A DNA stretch of 64,000 nt, taken from positions 21,228,888 through 21,292,887 of the forward strand of contig NC_063260.1 in assembly GCF_019578655.1 (NCBI RefSeq). Reading direction: 5' to 3'. The position numbers and the translations under genes are program-made. Under the pieces are notes generated by a model. That model worked only from the letters and a program-made list of their open reading frames with translations, did no database searches and was not told the DNA's origin. This stretch comes from Ricinus communis. Its lineage: Eukaryota; Streptophyta; Magnoliopsida; Malpighiales; Euphorbiaceae. Each line of letters starts with the position of its first letter. The first letter of the stretch is position 1. Shown here one piece after another: positions 40,801 to 54,301 of this stretch.

Positions 40801-41281
40801 TACTTAACATAGAATTTACATACTAAAAAATTTATGTAAATTGGATTAATGTCTTGTAAACTTAAAGTAAATTATATAATTCTTTTAGTTAACTAGTCAA
40901 AATTTATATTATCGCACACTATACGTTTAAATTATTTATATATTAAAAACATTATATTTTAGAATAAAAGTTACATACTAATTTTTTTTTTATATAAATT
41001 TAAACTAGATTGAATTTAATATTTTTATTATATTATTAAATTTCTTACAATTGCACATCCTGCAGGATAAACTATTTAATATAATAAAAAAATACGTACT
41101 GAACTTTTTATGTAAATTTTCTAAATTTTCACATAATAAACACATAAAGATGTTAAAAAGAAAAATTAAATCACTATATACTTTGGTTTTAAATATTTTT
41201 TTAACCCTCTCAACTGTCACCATTATAGCAGCAAATTAAAGAAGCATAAGCTTTCCTTTTCTCTTTTCTCTTCCTTTATTA
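37896..41281. other. Spacer between the tandem ABCB genes
   Basis: It holds the ABCB copy 1 promoter side (37896-38300) and the copy 2 3' side. Most is extremely AT-rich. Stretches at 39100-39720 and 40560-41160 share recurring words (such as AATATAATAAAAAATTAT and TTTATGTAAATTT) and look like diverged copies of the same non-coding repeat. Between them is an island of higher G+C at 39990-40530 containing the ERF fragment. Confidence 0.45.
40430..40576 (+). pseudogene. Truncated ERF/AP2 transcription-factor fragment
   Basis: From ATG 40430 the frame reads a basic stretch (MEIEKAVKKKRTRRLQKN) followed by TYRGIRQRPWRRWAVEI, the first two strands of an AP2/ERF DNA-binding domain. The usual WGKWAAEIRDP motif is altered (WRRW in place of WGKW), and homology ends abruptly after EI, where AT-rich sequence gives a stop at 40574-40576. 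About two-thirds of the AP2 domain is missing. A TTGTTGCAG acceptor-like site lies just upstream (ending 40402), and the C-rich segment at 39990-40330 looks like a former leader. This fits a captured genomic fragment, not a retrocopy. Confidence 0.75.
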
Positions 41282-44200
41282 TTATGTTTTACTGAATTGA
41301 AGTGCAACCAAGGAAGCATAAGCACCATTATTAATCTTTATAAGCACATCATGCTTTCCTTTCTCAGCAATCACACCATTCTTCACCACTGCAATAAGGT
41401 CAGCTCCTTTAATGGTGTTAAGGCGATGAGCAACAATAATAGTAGTCCTATTTTCCATTGCAGTGTCTAATGCATCCTGTACGATTCGCTCCGACTCGAC
41501 GTCTAAAGCACTTGTCGCCTCATCAAGCAAAAGAATCCTTGGATTCTTCAGTATTGCCCTGGCAATGGCTATTCTTTGCTTTTGCCCGCCAGACATTTGC
41601 ACTCCTCGTTCACCAACACAAGCGTCGTAGCCCTGGGGTAACGAGGAAATGAAATTATGTGCATTTGCTGCTTTTGCAGCTGCAATTATCTCTTCCTCAG
41701 TTACATCTCCTTGCTTGCCGTAAGCTATGTTTGCACGGATTGTTTCATTGAAGAGTACTGGTTCTTGGCTCACTAATCCCATTTGTTGTCTCAACCAGCT
41801 TAGTTTCAACTTCTTGATTTCCACATTATCTAAATATATATGACCAGAATCAGGATCGTAAAATCTTTCTATTAGGCTAATGATTGTTGACTTCCCGCTG
41901 CCGCTTTCGCCTACCAATGCAGCAGTCTGCAAAATAGATTAATATTCTGCTAGATAAACATCAAGAAGAGAAATGGAAACCACATCCATAAATCATAAGA
42001 AGACTAGTCTCTAAGTTTCAGGGTCATGGTTAATTAGTACCTTTCCTGATGGTATAGATAAGGACAAGTCCTTGAAAATTTGAACATTGGGCCTCATTGG
42101 GTATTTGAAGCTGACATTTTCGAACTCAATGTCACCATTTACATATGGAAGAATAATACCTTCGTCACTACTTGAGTCGATTTTGGACTTCCTATCAATG
42201 ATAGTAAAAATTGAAGATGCCGAATTCTTGGCTTTGATGGCATCTGAACTCAAGCCACTAGATTGAGAAACCCCTAATGTTGCAATTGTCAATGCAAAGA
42301 AAACCTGACAAATATTTGTATTTGTAACAGGAAAATAATCTAATCTTTAATGAGATTAAGGGGGAGAAAATTAAATTTAGAAAAACTATTAGTACCTTGA
42401 AAACTTCTTCAAATGTTGCTTTCCCATGTTGCACCAGAATGGATCCCATGTAGAAGCAAAATGCATTTGTGCAATAGATTATAAAGAAAGATAAGCCAAA
42501 ACCAGCTCCACTAACTAGTCCAAGTCGAACACCTTGTTTCCTTGGACCTTCACATTTCTTCTGATACAAATCCATGACCTTTTTCTCAGCACAAAATGAT
42601 GCAACAGTTCTAATGCTCCCAACTGCATCATTTGCCACTTGACTTGCTTCTTCATACATCAGCTGTAACAATATTAATATCATTACTTGGCAACAGAACT
42701 TTTAAATCCCTTCAGATTAGAACAGAACATATTGAATTACACTAACCTTGGCATCTCCACTGAAGCCTTTCAAAAACTTCACCTGGATGTACCCTTGGAA
42801 TATCATCAATGGTGACACAGCAAGAATTATAAATGCCAAAATCCAATTGGCTCTAAACGCTATTACCAACCCTGCGGCAACTGTTGCTATATTCTGGACA
42901 AGCAAGGCTAAGGTATCTCCAACAAGAGTCCTAACTGTAGTAGCATCGACGGATAACCTTGCACCAACTGCACCACTAAAAATGTAATAATGTTCATATA
43001 TAATTTCTTTTATATAAATTTTCTAAGAATAATTTTATGTCAATATTTCACACCTTGAATTCACCGGATCATCAAACCAGCTGATTTCTTGGTGCACAAC
43101 CTTTTCAAATGTCATACAACGAATTCTTTCAATCAATTTACCCCCTGCGATTCCAAAGAAGAAATTCTGTACTGGAAGAAGTATAAAATCGACCAAACCA
43201 ATACCCACGTACACCAATGCCCAAGTCCTGGAATCTTTTCTTAGCTCATTTGGAGGTTTATATAACACATTAATAGCTGTTGAGAATAAAAGGCCAAATA
43301 TTGGAAGTGTAATACCATGTAGGGCCGCAGCAGTAGTTCCTACTAATAAAACTGGCAGCTCAGGTTTGTTCAGGTAGGCAAGCTTTCTGATAGAAACTTC
43401 TTTAGGTTTCTTTAATCTTTCAGTTCTCTGCTCGTGCATTTCAATTTCATGAAAACTAATAGGATCAGGCATGCTAAGGCCCAATGCACTAACTGTAAAA
43501 GAATGTCTCCTTCGAGATGAACCTCTACTTATGGATTTTAAAGTGGACTGTTTTAGGCTTCCAGCCCTGGATATAGGTCGACTGGTATCCAAACTAATTT
43601 CTAAAATATCTGCAATCCTGACGCAAGAGTTTTCAGTTTTCTTAATTCCTTCTTGGAGACAGACTAGCTGGGAGTATGCCCCTTCCATATCCTTGATTAA
43701 CTCCTCATGAGTACCTGGATTGCATAAATGACAAGATTAACTCGGTGAATAAATTTTATAAGTTGAAATGAGCAGCGATGCAAAGCTATTACCTTTCTCC
43801 ACAATTTTTCCCATTTGCACCACTGCAATCATATCCGCATTCCTGATGGTTGATAAACGATGTGCAACGACAACGGTTGTCCTGTTGCACATAATTTTCT
43901 CCAGTGCTTCTTGGACAATGCTTTCAGACTCAGCATCTAGTGCACTTGTTGCTTCATCAAGAAGGAGAATCTTAGGATTTTTCAATATTGCTCTTGCAAT
44001 TGCAATTCTTTGCTTCTGTCCACCTGACAACTGAGTCCCATGTTCTCCCACTTTTGTATCAAGGCCCTACAAGTACAGATGCATTAATCATAATATTGTT
44101 CCTGTTGCAAATCTGTACTAAAAATACCATGTAATCTACAAAAGAAAGTGGGTTTACCTTAGGCATTTTGCCAATGAATTTGGCAGCATTCGCAAGCTCA

Positions 44201-47200
44201 ATTGCAGTTCTAATCTCTTGATCAGTTGCATTTTCTTTCCCATATGCTATGTTCTCTTTTATGCTTGCTGCAAACAAAATCGGTTCCTGACTAACTAGTC
44301 CAATCTTTCCCCTAATCCAATTGAGCTTCAACTTCTTCAAGTCAACTCCATCGATAAGCACTTGACCGGAATCTGGATCGTAAAATCTCTCAATGAGGCT
44401 TATAACAGTTGATTTCCCATTTCCACTTTGTCCTACCAAAGCAGCAGTAGTCCCGCAGGGAATTTTCAGTGAAAGTCCAGAGAAGATTTGAACATCGGGC
44501 CTGGCAGGGTATCTAAAATACACGTCTTTTAATTCAATTTCGCCATTGATGTGTTCCAATACCATCCCATTAGCGTCATAGAGATCGATTTTTGGTTTCC
44601 GCTTGATGGTCTCAAACATCTTATAGGCTGCAGCTTGCCCTACTGCAAATGTATGCAAGCATGGAGAAGCCTGGCCTAGTGACCTAAATCAAAACCCAAA
44701 AGAACAAGAACTCAAAAATTCAAACTAGTACATATTAAATGCTGGGAAAATAACATCTGAATTAGGAAATTGGTAGTATGGTAATAGCCAGTGGTCAAAT
44801 GCTTGCCCCCTCAGGGGCTTAACTTTAAACTTTTCCTTTCTTTTTAGGCTTTTCTAATGAAAGAACAAAAATGATAATGGCCTCAACACTCACATTCCTC
44901 CAGTCATGATCGAGAACATAACATTGATGACTTGTCCACCATTATAACCTTTCTCTATAGTCAATTTGGCTCCATACCATAAGGCAAGTCCATAACTGCC
45001 AAAGATCACAAACATCATTAAACCAATTCCTAAGCCTGAGGCAAGTCCTTCTTGCACTGTAGCTTTATATGCAAGCTTTAACTTCTCATTGTACTTTTGA
45101 ATCGAATGCTTCTCTCCTGAGAAGGAAGCAACCTTGCAAAAAGTTCAAAATAAAATTGGTTTATTAATAGATATTGTAGGAACAGAAAGAGAAATTAATT
45201 TTCACCAATCATTCATATTAATTTGTGCCTTACTGTTCTTATGGCTCCAACTGTTTGTTCTACAACATTACCAGCTTCCGCATAAGCAATTTGTCCACGA
45301 CTTGCTATTTTTGTAGTAAGCAGTGCTAAGACCGCGCCAGTAAATACAAGACAAGGAATGCAGGAAAGAAGAACTAATGCAAGGAGCCATCCTTTGACAA
45401 AGGCAACAATAAAGCAACCCACAAATGTTGATATTAATTGTATAGACTTCCCTACCTGTCACGATATATTTGATCACAAATACCCTTTAAGAAAACAACA
45501 ACAAAATGTTCTTGATAAGACATTACCAAAATGATTGATAAAGCAAAAATGTAAACTCCAGTTTTAGTGGTACTAGAGTCATCTCAGGAATTCAAACCGC
45601 CAGTTTGAATTTCATACATTGAATAAGGGTAACAAGGATCAACCTTTTCGCCCATAGCCTCTTGAATGAGAATAGTGTCACCAGACATTCTTCCAATGAC
45701 CTCACCGGTTGATGTTTCAGCGTCGAAGAAGCCAATGTCCTGTCTTAATATGGTTTTCAAGTACAGACCTCGAATTCGAGCAGATTGTCTTTCTCCAGTT
45801 ACCATCCAACACGAAACCTCTGCAGACCAGAACAAAAGTAGCAGCAGGTAATTAGTATCCTACAACTGAACTTGTATATAGTTCAACTAATACATCGGTC
45901 ACGAATTTCTAAAAGAGTGTCCATTAGTTATGATTTATAACTCTTACAAGCTTCCTATAAATACTTGCACCAGTGAATAATGCTCAAATTATTCGGCGAT
46001 TAAAATGAAAAAAAATTCATGGAGGAGTAGTCAGACCTGATAAGATGTAAGATTAATAGTTACCAAGTAATTGCAGGGAAGAAAGAGGTAACAAAGAATT
46101 TTCCCTTACGTACGTAGAAGTGCAACAGTGCTTGTAGCAATTGCCAAGTACACAAACTTTACTGCCAACTGAAAATCACAAAAAGGAAATCATTTTGAGT
46201 AAACTTATTTTCCATCAACAGAAACTTCAAAAGATATATATATTTTTATATCCAAAATCACCTCTGCAATTGATTATTAAGATCTTAGAGGTAATGACCG
46301 AGTATTAATTATTTTTTTTTTCCTTTTTCTAATTTCAGACTTGAGAATAAAAAAACCAACATATAATCAATGCATTGCGAGGGAATTGGCACCTTGCGAT
46401 TGAGATTGGACCATTGTAACCTCTATTAATTAGAGCTAGAAAGTTGACTTTATGCGATATTACTGTTGAGTGTTGTATTATTGCCAATGTCAACGCTATT
46501 TAAGTTGCTCCATCATTCTACAAACCCGAATTAAGTAGAAATAAAAATTATAAAACCTCTCTTTGTTAATTTGACAATTATACTGCGCTGGTGTGCAGTA
46601 TGGAAGGGGAAGTTTATTTTAAAGAAAATAAAATTATTTTCTGTGATAAACTAAAATTTTAATTAATAACGAATAAGAAGAAGAAGAAGATAGGAATGAG
46701 AATCATAAAAGTATATACATACAAAATATATTTTAAATTTTGTATGTATTTTTAAGTCTAGCACATAGTTTTATTTGAAATTCTAGAAAATAAGACTTGA
46801 AAAGGCTTTCAATCGTGATAAATATATATAAAAAAATAAATTAGAGACCGATAAGATAAAATGTTAGATTGTTAGATTTTATTTTAAATCATATTTAAGA
46901 AGAATATATCTTGTTAGATTATCTATTTTTTTATAATGAGATGAGTCAACAATTCTAGTACTGATTTTTTTATTACAAAATTGAACATATAATCATGGAA
47001 AAAAAAATAAAAAAATTACTTAATGGGTTGAATGACTTTGATCTTTCTTCTTTATATAGAATTATCAATTTCTCATTTATGAAAAGTAAATAACAGTTGA
47101 ACTTAATGGATAATAAAATGAAAATAACTATAATAATGAAATTGGATGCCTTTCATCTTTATGTCATAAAAAAAGAAAAAAAGAAAAACAGAATGTCACA

Positions 47201-47606
47201 AGAGTAATAAGCCAGTGTGAATGCATAGTCGGGAACAGATTATAATATTTAGGAAAATTGAATACTGATTATAATAAAAAGGTGGGGCAAAATATGAAAT
47301 TAATATAACAAGATAAATTAATGAGAAGCAAAAAACAATAAATGAAGAAGACACCTTGGAAACGTGGTGAACGATTTCTGAACTTTGTAAGGTGCCAAAA
47401 TAGTTGATCAGCTGACCGAATATGAGAGTGACTGCAGGTTGGGAGAGGCCATTGGCAATGGCAGATAGAGAGCCTACAATCATCAAAACCACGTCTAGCC
47501 CATCTGCAAAAGCGAACAGCTTGTAGAATGCCACCTTCTGGTCATCTCCATTCGATATTTTTTGGCCTTGAACTTGGCTACTTGATGCTTCTCTCTCGTC
47601 TCTCAT
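41282..47606 (-). CDS. ABC transporter B family member, tandem copy 2 (ABCB9/ABCB7-like)
   Basis: Twelve exons join in phase to 1269 aa: 47606-47355, 46168-46114, 45819-45644, 45455-45234, 45132-44894, 44683-44158, 44066-43793, 43714-43054, 42975-42747, 42662-42396, 42304-42041 and 41926-41282. Every intron falls at the same place and phase as in copy 1, and ten of the twelve exons have identical lengths; only exon 1 (+51 nt) and the linker exon 8 (+9 nt) differ. Both NBDs are complete, but with changes: NBD1 Walker A is GQSGNGKST, and the NBD2 signature is QMSGGQ in place of QLSGGQ. Walker [13 protein letters not shown] and the H-loop VAHRL are intact in both. The N-terminus carries a hydrophilic extension ([18 protein letters not shown]). 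It is a tandem duplicate with divergence in the linker; substrate unknown. Confidence 0.95.
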
Positions 47607-49478
47607 GGCTGCTTCTTCCCTTTTTTTATTTTATTTTATTTAATGGGTTCTTGAATTCTCTCCTTAAGTTAAATGTGGAAGTTTAAGCTAAACAAAATAA
47701 GAATAAAAACTGAAGAAGTCATTAATAAGATAATTATACTAAAGATTTACGCACATAAAGATGGATAAAGAAAGCAAGAAGAGAGAGTTATAGTTTATAA
47801 ATGTATAATTATGACATGAATGAAAGAAACTTGCCTTGAGAATTCAAGTTGATTCTCTTAATATTGGTGTTAAAATTCTTGCACATTTTGCTAGCTCAAA
47901 ACAAGCTAAACAATAAACATACATAGATAGGGCCTAAATACTTGCCTAACCTGATATTGAAATATTGACTTAATGTACAATTAAAGTGAGGTAAAGTCTT
48001 AATTTACCGTTAAATCAGTATTGATTTCACTGGCTACTTTTTATTATGTCTAATTTGCTACAAAATTGTGTAAAAAATAAAATAAAAAATGCTTTAGAAA
48101 AGGAAATTAAATATAATTATTTTTATATAATTAATCTTTTAAATTATTTTGTAAATATTTTCTTAATATCTCTAGTTTCATAATGAAATATTGAATTATT
48201 ATTAACTGCATTTTAATATCGTCAGTAGTCCTTATGGGTGGGCAACCCTAGAATGTAGCCCATTAGACACCGGCCGGAGGAGATATTCTTCTTCCATTTA
48301 AGTCTAGAAATGCAGTTAAGAGTTGACCTTAGCCTTGTGCTTAAAGATTTCCAACCTCTTATATAATGACAAAAGACAAAAAGAAAAAAAGAAAAATTTA
48401 AGACCCTTAGATTTAGCTCTGTTTCTAGAATCACTACCAGCATCACAATAATACTTTTTATTTAAGAGACTATATTTTGTTTATTAAAAATATTTTTTTT
48501 TATTTATGTAAATTTTATTTGAGTTCAATGATTTTTTATGTTTATATTTATATTTACATTTTATTTATCTAATAATTATTAATTTTATTCTTTTTCTTTG
48601 AGAGGGAAAAATTATTTTTTTATAAAAATAAAATAATTAATGAACTTATAGAAAAATCTATAAGATATTAATTACAACAAAAATAAAAAGTGAAATTTAG
48701 CTCCTTAAATATAAGAAATTAAATCTATTTTTTATTATATAATTCTTTAAAATAAAGAATCTAACTTATATAAATATGCTTTTAAAAAATAATCTAATAA
48801 ATGATAAAGTAGAAAGTACAGAAAAGAGGGAGGCAGATAATTTGTTGGAAGTTAGAATGAATTAAAATATAAAAAATTTAAAATTTAAAATTTAAAAATT
48901 TTAAAAATGCAAGACTAAGATTTTTGATATTTTCTTAAATTTATTTATTTTTCTTAGATTTTTTTCTTCTGGCCTCAAAGATTCCCGCAAATTTTGATGA
49001 GAAATTCTTAAAAATATTTCAAAACCAACAAAAAAATAACATTTTTAATGTGTAAACTCTTTTATTTTGAAATACCATTTTTCTAACTTTTTCTTTAAAA
49101 TTAAGGAGTGTTATTATTTTTTTTTTCTAATTGCTGTTGATTGTAGAAAACTAAAAAAAATAAAAAATTAACTAAAACTGTAAATTACTAAAAAAAATTA
49201 AAAAATTATATTTTTAATATTTTAACATAACAAAAAAAAAAATCATAAATTTGATAAAAGAAAACATGAATGTTTCCGATATTTTTCCAAATTTAATTGA
49301 GGGCATATCTTCGGATAAATTGTATTGGGCCTGGATTTCTATTTTCGGTTTAATTACTAAAAGGCACCAAGCTAAGCATTATGCAATCCATCCCCACTCG
49401 GCTTTTAGTCCAGTAAGAGAATTCTACAAAGCTCGAGTGGAAACTCAGGTTCGAACTCCTATTTTGCTCTCTGTAAAA

Positions 49479-49516
<38 letters not shown>

Positions 49517-51225
49517 TATCAATCAATTATCTAATTGTTTTATTGAAAATTGAAATTCAAGCTTCTCAAATTTTGACCTATCTAAATTGGCCTGAATAAA
49601 ACATAGTTAATCTAGCTAAATAATACTTACATTATAAATTAGGTCTAATTAGCTCGGTTTCTTTACATTTGCATTTACTATAATAGCTCTCGAGTTCCAT
49701 TCACTGATATTAGCGGGAGTTATTACTTTTATATTTTATAATACTTTCTAAAAATAAGGATTAAAATGATATTTTGCAAGAGCCATGAGGACTTAAAAGA
49801 GATTTATAGTACTGACATGTCTTTCTATTTTATTCTTCTTTTACCTATTGGATGCACATTTGCTAGACTTTTGATCAATGAGGGCTAAGAATATATGAGT
49901 TATAAAGTTAAATTCTTTTGAAATAAGAAAAATACTATAAATGAATCAATATTAAACATGTAATAAATTATAAAAGTAATATTTACTATTTTTGAATGTT
50001 TAATGAAGACAATTGACTCATCCACTCTCAAATGGTCACACTGTTATGCAGACATGCATATGAAAATGTACACTGAGAAATTTTAAAAGTATGATTTTCA
50101 TGCGTCCATATATATTTTTTTTGTTAAAGTACAAGGATGTAATTGTTCAAAAAGTTACAAGGACGTAGGCCTTTGCTTTCCCTTAGAAATAGAGGTACAA
50201 TTCATGTACTTGGCATATAAAGTTTATTTGATTCGAATTTGATATTGTAGTTTAATAATAATAAAGTGAGACCATTAGGAGGTCAAAAAGTAGAGGTTAA
50301 GATATTTATTAGATTAAATAAAATATTAAAACTAATATTCAGATGTATAAATATATGCCTCGCGCTTAAAAATTGAAATAGAAAGGACATAGAAGTATGT
50401 TTCATGTTCATACACCTCTAATTGTCACCTTAAGGCAAAACAATCTTTATTCCTTGCTTCATTTTATAAAAACGAATAGAGAAACATAGAAGTTTGGCTG
50501 CTTTGATTTGATAAAAAAGAAGTATTGTCTTCTAAAGTGAATACAATCATGCTAGACATTGTTGACTAAAAACCCATGCTCAATGCATGAAGAACATCCA
50601 TGATGACACAAGTTCTTCAATTGATTAGCTCCAAGAAGATCCTTGTTGTCACTAAATAGAACATCCATGAAAAACCTGGGTACATTTTGCAATTGCAATT
50701 TGCTGTTAAAAACACATGCAGACCTTAAATCTGTATTTCCCCGTTGCTTTCTGACAGTCAACATTTTCATTAACGCCATGCGAATACAGAGTAGCCGAAA
50801 GATGGAAGCATAAACATCATTATGAAAACAAACCAGTTTGGTTGTGGTTAAAAGAGGGATTCTTTTGTTAACAGATAAGCTTGCAGGAGAACAGTCAGTG
50901 AAGACTACGCGCTATTAATACTAGAAAATTTTCAAACAGACAACGAAAGACCTCGGATACGCAAACAAAAGCCCCCACCATACTTACCATACAAAGCATT
51001 TCCTTCCTCTTCTCTATCTGTCTCTCTTCCTCGTCTTTCGTGCTGTATAATTTTAACACTCTCTCTCTCTGCTTTCCTTAAATCAAAGCTCATTCTTAAG
51101 CGTAAAAGCACTCTCTTTTTTCCTTCTTCAGTTTATTTCCTTTTCTTTTGTACCCTTTGGAACTTTGTTTTATTTAGCTCTCTCTTTCTATTAGATAGAG
51201 AGCTAGGGTTTTTGTAGTAGTAAAG
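47607..51225. other. AT-rich intergenic region upstream of ABCB copy 2
   Basis: ABCB copy 2 points left and the next gene right, so both promoters are here. The bulk is AT-rich. An (AT)n tract is at 49482-49514. A patch at 49300-49470 is less AT-rich and ends with GGTTCGAACTCC. CT-rich sequence at 51000-51080 probably belongs to the 5' leader of the small-protein gene. A minus-strand frame at 50779-50552 (75 aa, several Cys) resembles nothing I know. Confidence 0.4.
49482..49514. repeat. (AT)n microsatellite
   Basis: About sixteen uninterrupted AT units. Confidence 0.95.
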
Positions 51226-53105
51226 ATGTGCTCTTCAATTCAGGAGCAGCTCCAAGGTCCTTCTGTTCATGCTCTTTCTCTTTTGCTATCGTTGCAGTTC
51301 CCTGAAAGCTGGTTGCTTCCCAACAGGTATCTTCTTTTTCATCTTCTTCTTTGGATTTTTGAGACATACATTAAAGATTGTTTTTTCTATAGCATTTTGT
51401 GGATGGGTTTTGTCTGGTCTTGTTTTGTGTTTGACCCACTTGGGTTTTTCCCTTTTTAATGAAATTTAAAAACTTTATGGGTTTTGTTTTTTGTAAAGAT
51501 TGAAGCTTTTCATGTTTGTTTTTCAAATTTTGATCTTTTCTGTTGCTTGATTTGCATTTTGAAGTTGTGGTGGTTTGAGGTTTTTCAAGGCTCATAATGG
51601 GTATTTTGTTTTTGCTCTATATGTTTTTGACATTGTGCTTATACATTCTAGAACATGGTTCTTCACGTTATGTTTTTCCTTTGATACTACTGCTGTTATT
51701 GTTGGTAAATGGCATCCTACCCCCTTCTGTTTCAATAATTTTAGTTTAAAGTGAATTCTTTATTAAATTAAGGGAACAATGGAGGTGATTTTTCATACTC
51801 GTTGTGGTGCATTGAAAGGGAAGGAAAGGTTTTACGTGTTTATATTAGGAATTGGCCCTACCAATTGCCTAGTGATATTCCTGTGAGTTTTGAGGGTCTT
51901 AGAGATGCTTTGTCTATCTGTTTGCTTCTATGGCCTATTAACAGAGGAGCTACTCTAGAAGTCTGTCTAGAATCGAAAAATGAGGGTATGTATGGATGGT
52001 TGAGCTCTGGATGAGCAGCTTATGCATTGGAATTAGCAACCACCAACATCCAACTTGAGAATAGCCAAATTGAGGACCAATATCTCAGAAAGTAGCAAAA
52101 ATCAGGGTCTGCAAATTAATACCTTAAGCTTTGGGGGAATTGCAGTTTGCAATATATCACTGCTCACTTGCAGCCCTGGGTACTGTGGATGGTGGGAATT
52201 ACGCCATGGAGATTGTATTCTACACTTTCTTAACTGAGACTAAATATTTTCAGAGAATGATGTTGTTCAGTTTTAGGACATTAACTCCCTAAATAATTAA
52301 AATATAGATATTTTAGCATGGGTGAGTGGTATGTGTTCATTGCTTGCTGGAGGTTTTCCTGAAGATTCCTAAACAGAGATGCGCTTGCTTAAGACTTTAC
52401 AACTTTTGCTGGGTATGTTAGTCTTCTTTGCCAAATTTTTGCAAAAGTGGATTTCTTGATAATAGCCATCTTTATCATCCTGGTTACCTAAGGTAATCAG
52501 TCCCTTCTGCATTGTCATTTGTTTTGACTGAGTAAATAAAGGCCTTTTAAGAAGAAAAGGGATTATACCATCAATTACTGAAAAATTGTACTGTTGTGTG
52601 TGGAGTGGGTATGCATAGTGATTACTGGGATGAGAGGGGCTCCATGGATGAGCAATATAGACAGGCTAAGTGGCAGAGACATTTCTCTTAATACATCTGA
52701 CATGTCCTTTTACTATGTGGAATCATAATTTGTTAAATATTTTTTCCTAATTATTTGATGACAATGATCATGCAAAATTGGTATTTGAGTGCGCCTTCAG
52801 TTGAAACTGCATACTCTTTTCAAGAGAGACTTCTGGAGATGCTTACATATGTTGGCATCTACAGTTCTAAATGGCTGCTGGAGAGGTTTCACAGTATTTG
52901 GTTGCTAGTGATAAGTGCATTTGGTTGTATGTTTGGGGGCTTCTGATGATCCTTTTTTGCTATGAATTTTTGTTTTTTTTAGTTTTATGCTTGTTATGCT
53001 GTTTATGTGAAGGCCTGTGTTTAAACTTTTTCTTTCTCCCCTGTATTTGACAGGTTTAAACAGCACAATGATGCTGTTGAAGATCATCATCTGTTTGAAC
53101 GTTGA
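51226..53105 (+). CDS. Putative 50-aa protein in two exons, family not recognised
   Basis: Exon 1 is 51226-51326 and exon 2 is 53054-53105. They join in phase across a donor CAACAG|GTATCT and an acceptor TTGACAG to give 50 aa, beginning MCSSIQEQLQGPSVHALSLL, continuing to SWLLPNRF and ending DHHLFER. A CT-rich leader with a preceding in-frame region free of other ATGs makes this the first ATG. The 1.7-kb intron is unusual for so short a protein. No domain or signal peptide is evident; the middle is a short hydrophobic helix. Additional exons within 51780-52230 cannot be excluded, and a non-coding transcript is an alternative. I do not recognise the family. Confidence 0.5.
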
Positions 53106-54301
53106 ATGTGAAATTTTACTAGCTTTAAGGTACTAATGAATTAAAGCATTGATATACTCAGATATTGGGAATGAAGCCATCGGTCCGTGTAGCATAGGGT
53201 ACATGTATAATATTTGACAGTTATTGTAAATTTTTAGTGTGCTCCAAATTACTTTTAGCTGATAGGAACAATGTGCTAATTTTTTTTTATCTTCTGATTT
53301 TTCTTCGAATCATTATCTTTTAATACATTCAAAATTCTCCTCTTTCTCTATCTCTATCTCTCTCTATCTGTCCCCCACATGAGCTGAATGGATGTTGTCT
53401 TTGAAAGTCCGGTTCTAGCAGTATGATAGCTTAGGTTTGTTTCCAGAAAATCTAGCAGGTAGCTACATTTAGTTATTCCATGGCGGAATATATGTCCGGT
53501 TTATGGTCTTATATCTGTTTGTTGAATCAATGGCCAAGGCCAGTGACTAAGACTGCACTATGCGTTCTGTGTAATAGCATTGGCCTTTATCTGCCACCAT
53601 TTTCTTTTCTCCATCTTCTACTGTTGTGTGAGTTGTAGCTTGTCCTCCGTTGTATGGAAGTAAAACCGTTAAAAGAGTTGCCTTTGGGAAAAGAAAAAAG
53701 AAGAAAGGAAAAGAACATAGAGAGAACATATTGATGGGGAGATGGTTTTTCGGTTCATGAAATAAGACGTGAATACGGCTATTATGATCTGCATGAATAT
53801 GTAGAGCACAAGATTCGACTGATAGATATCTTTCGCCTACTCACTGTGATGGGCTTTATTGACCAACGATTAGCAACATGTTCCCCCAAATGGATTATTG
53901 ATTGTTGATGTTGATGGAAATGGGGTCGATGATATTGACACCACTGTTGTAGCAAATGAAATTTTCTTCTTCTTTCTCTCTTTTTATCTTTTTCTTTTTT
54001 GAATTGAAACCCCTTTTGAGAGTAATTTGCACTTCCTTTCTCATCTCAGGTTTTGGATTAATTCTTGTCGTCCTCCTAATCCTAATTCTCAGTTTGTAAA
54101 ACAAAATTCTCTAAATTTTGAATCGGTGGTTCTCAGTGAAACTCTTTGACGCAATTTTCCAGCAGATAGCCTGTCGGAATGCTGATTTCGGTCTCACATG
54201 TTAAATAACTAATTTCTTTAAGAAACATAGCAACGCAAGTGCGATCAAATGACAATCCAATCCGTTCATCATTTGCTTCTTGTAGGTAGAAATTTAATTC
54301 T
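53106..54301. other. Intergenic sequence before the dioxygenase cluster
   Basis: It holds the presumed 3' end of the small-protein gene and ordinary unique sequence. A CT-repeat patch (CTCTATCTCTATCTCTCTC) is near 53345-53370. No gene is supported. Confidence 0.4.

Noticed and set aside
49430..49470. GGTTCGAACTCC resembling a tRNA/SINE B box next to an (AT)n tail
   Set aside because: No matching A box 30-50 bp upstream, no cloverleaf and no target duplication; left as unassigned.
50552..50779. 75-aa Cys-containing minus-strand frame
   Set aside because: No family resemblance, no leader or splice support; could be real but cannot be claimed.
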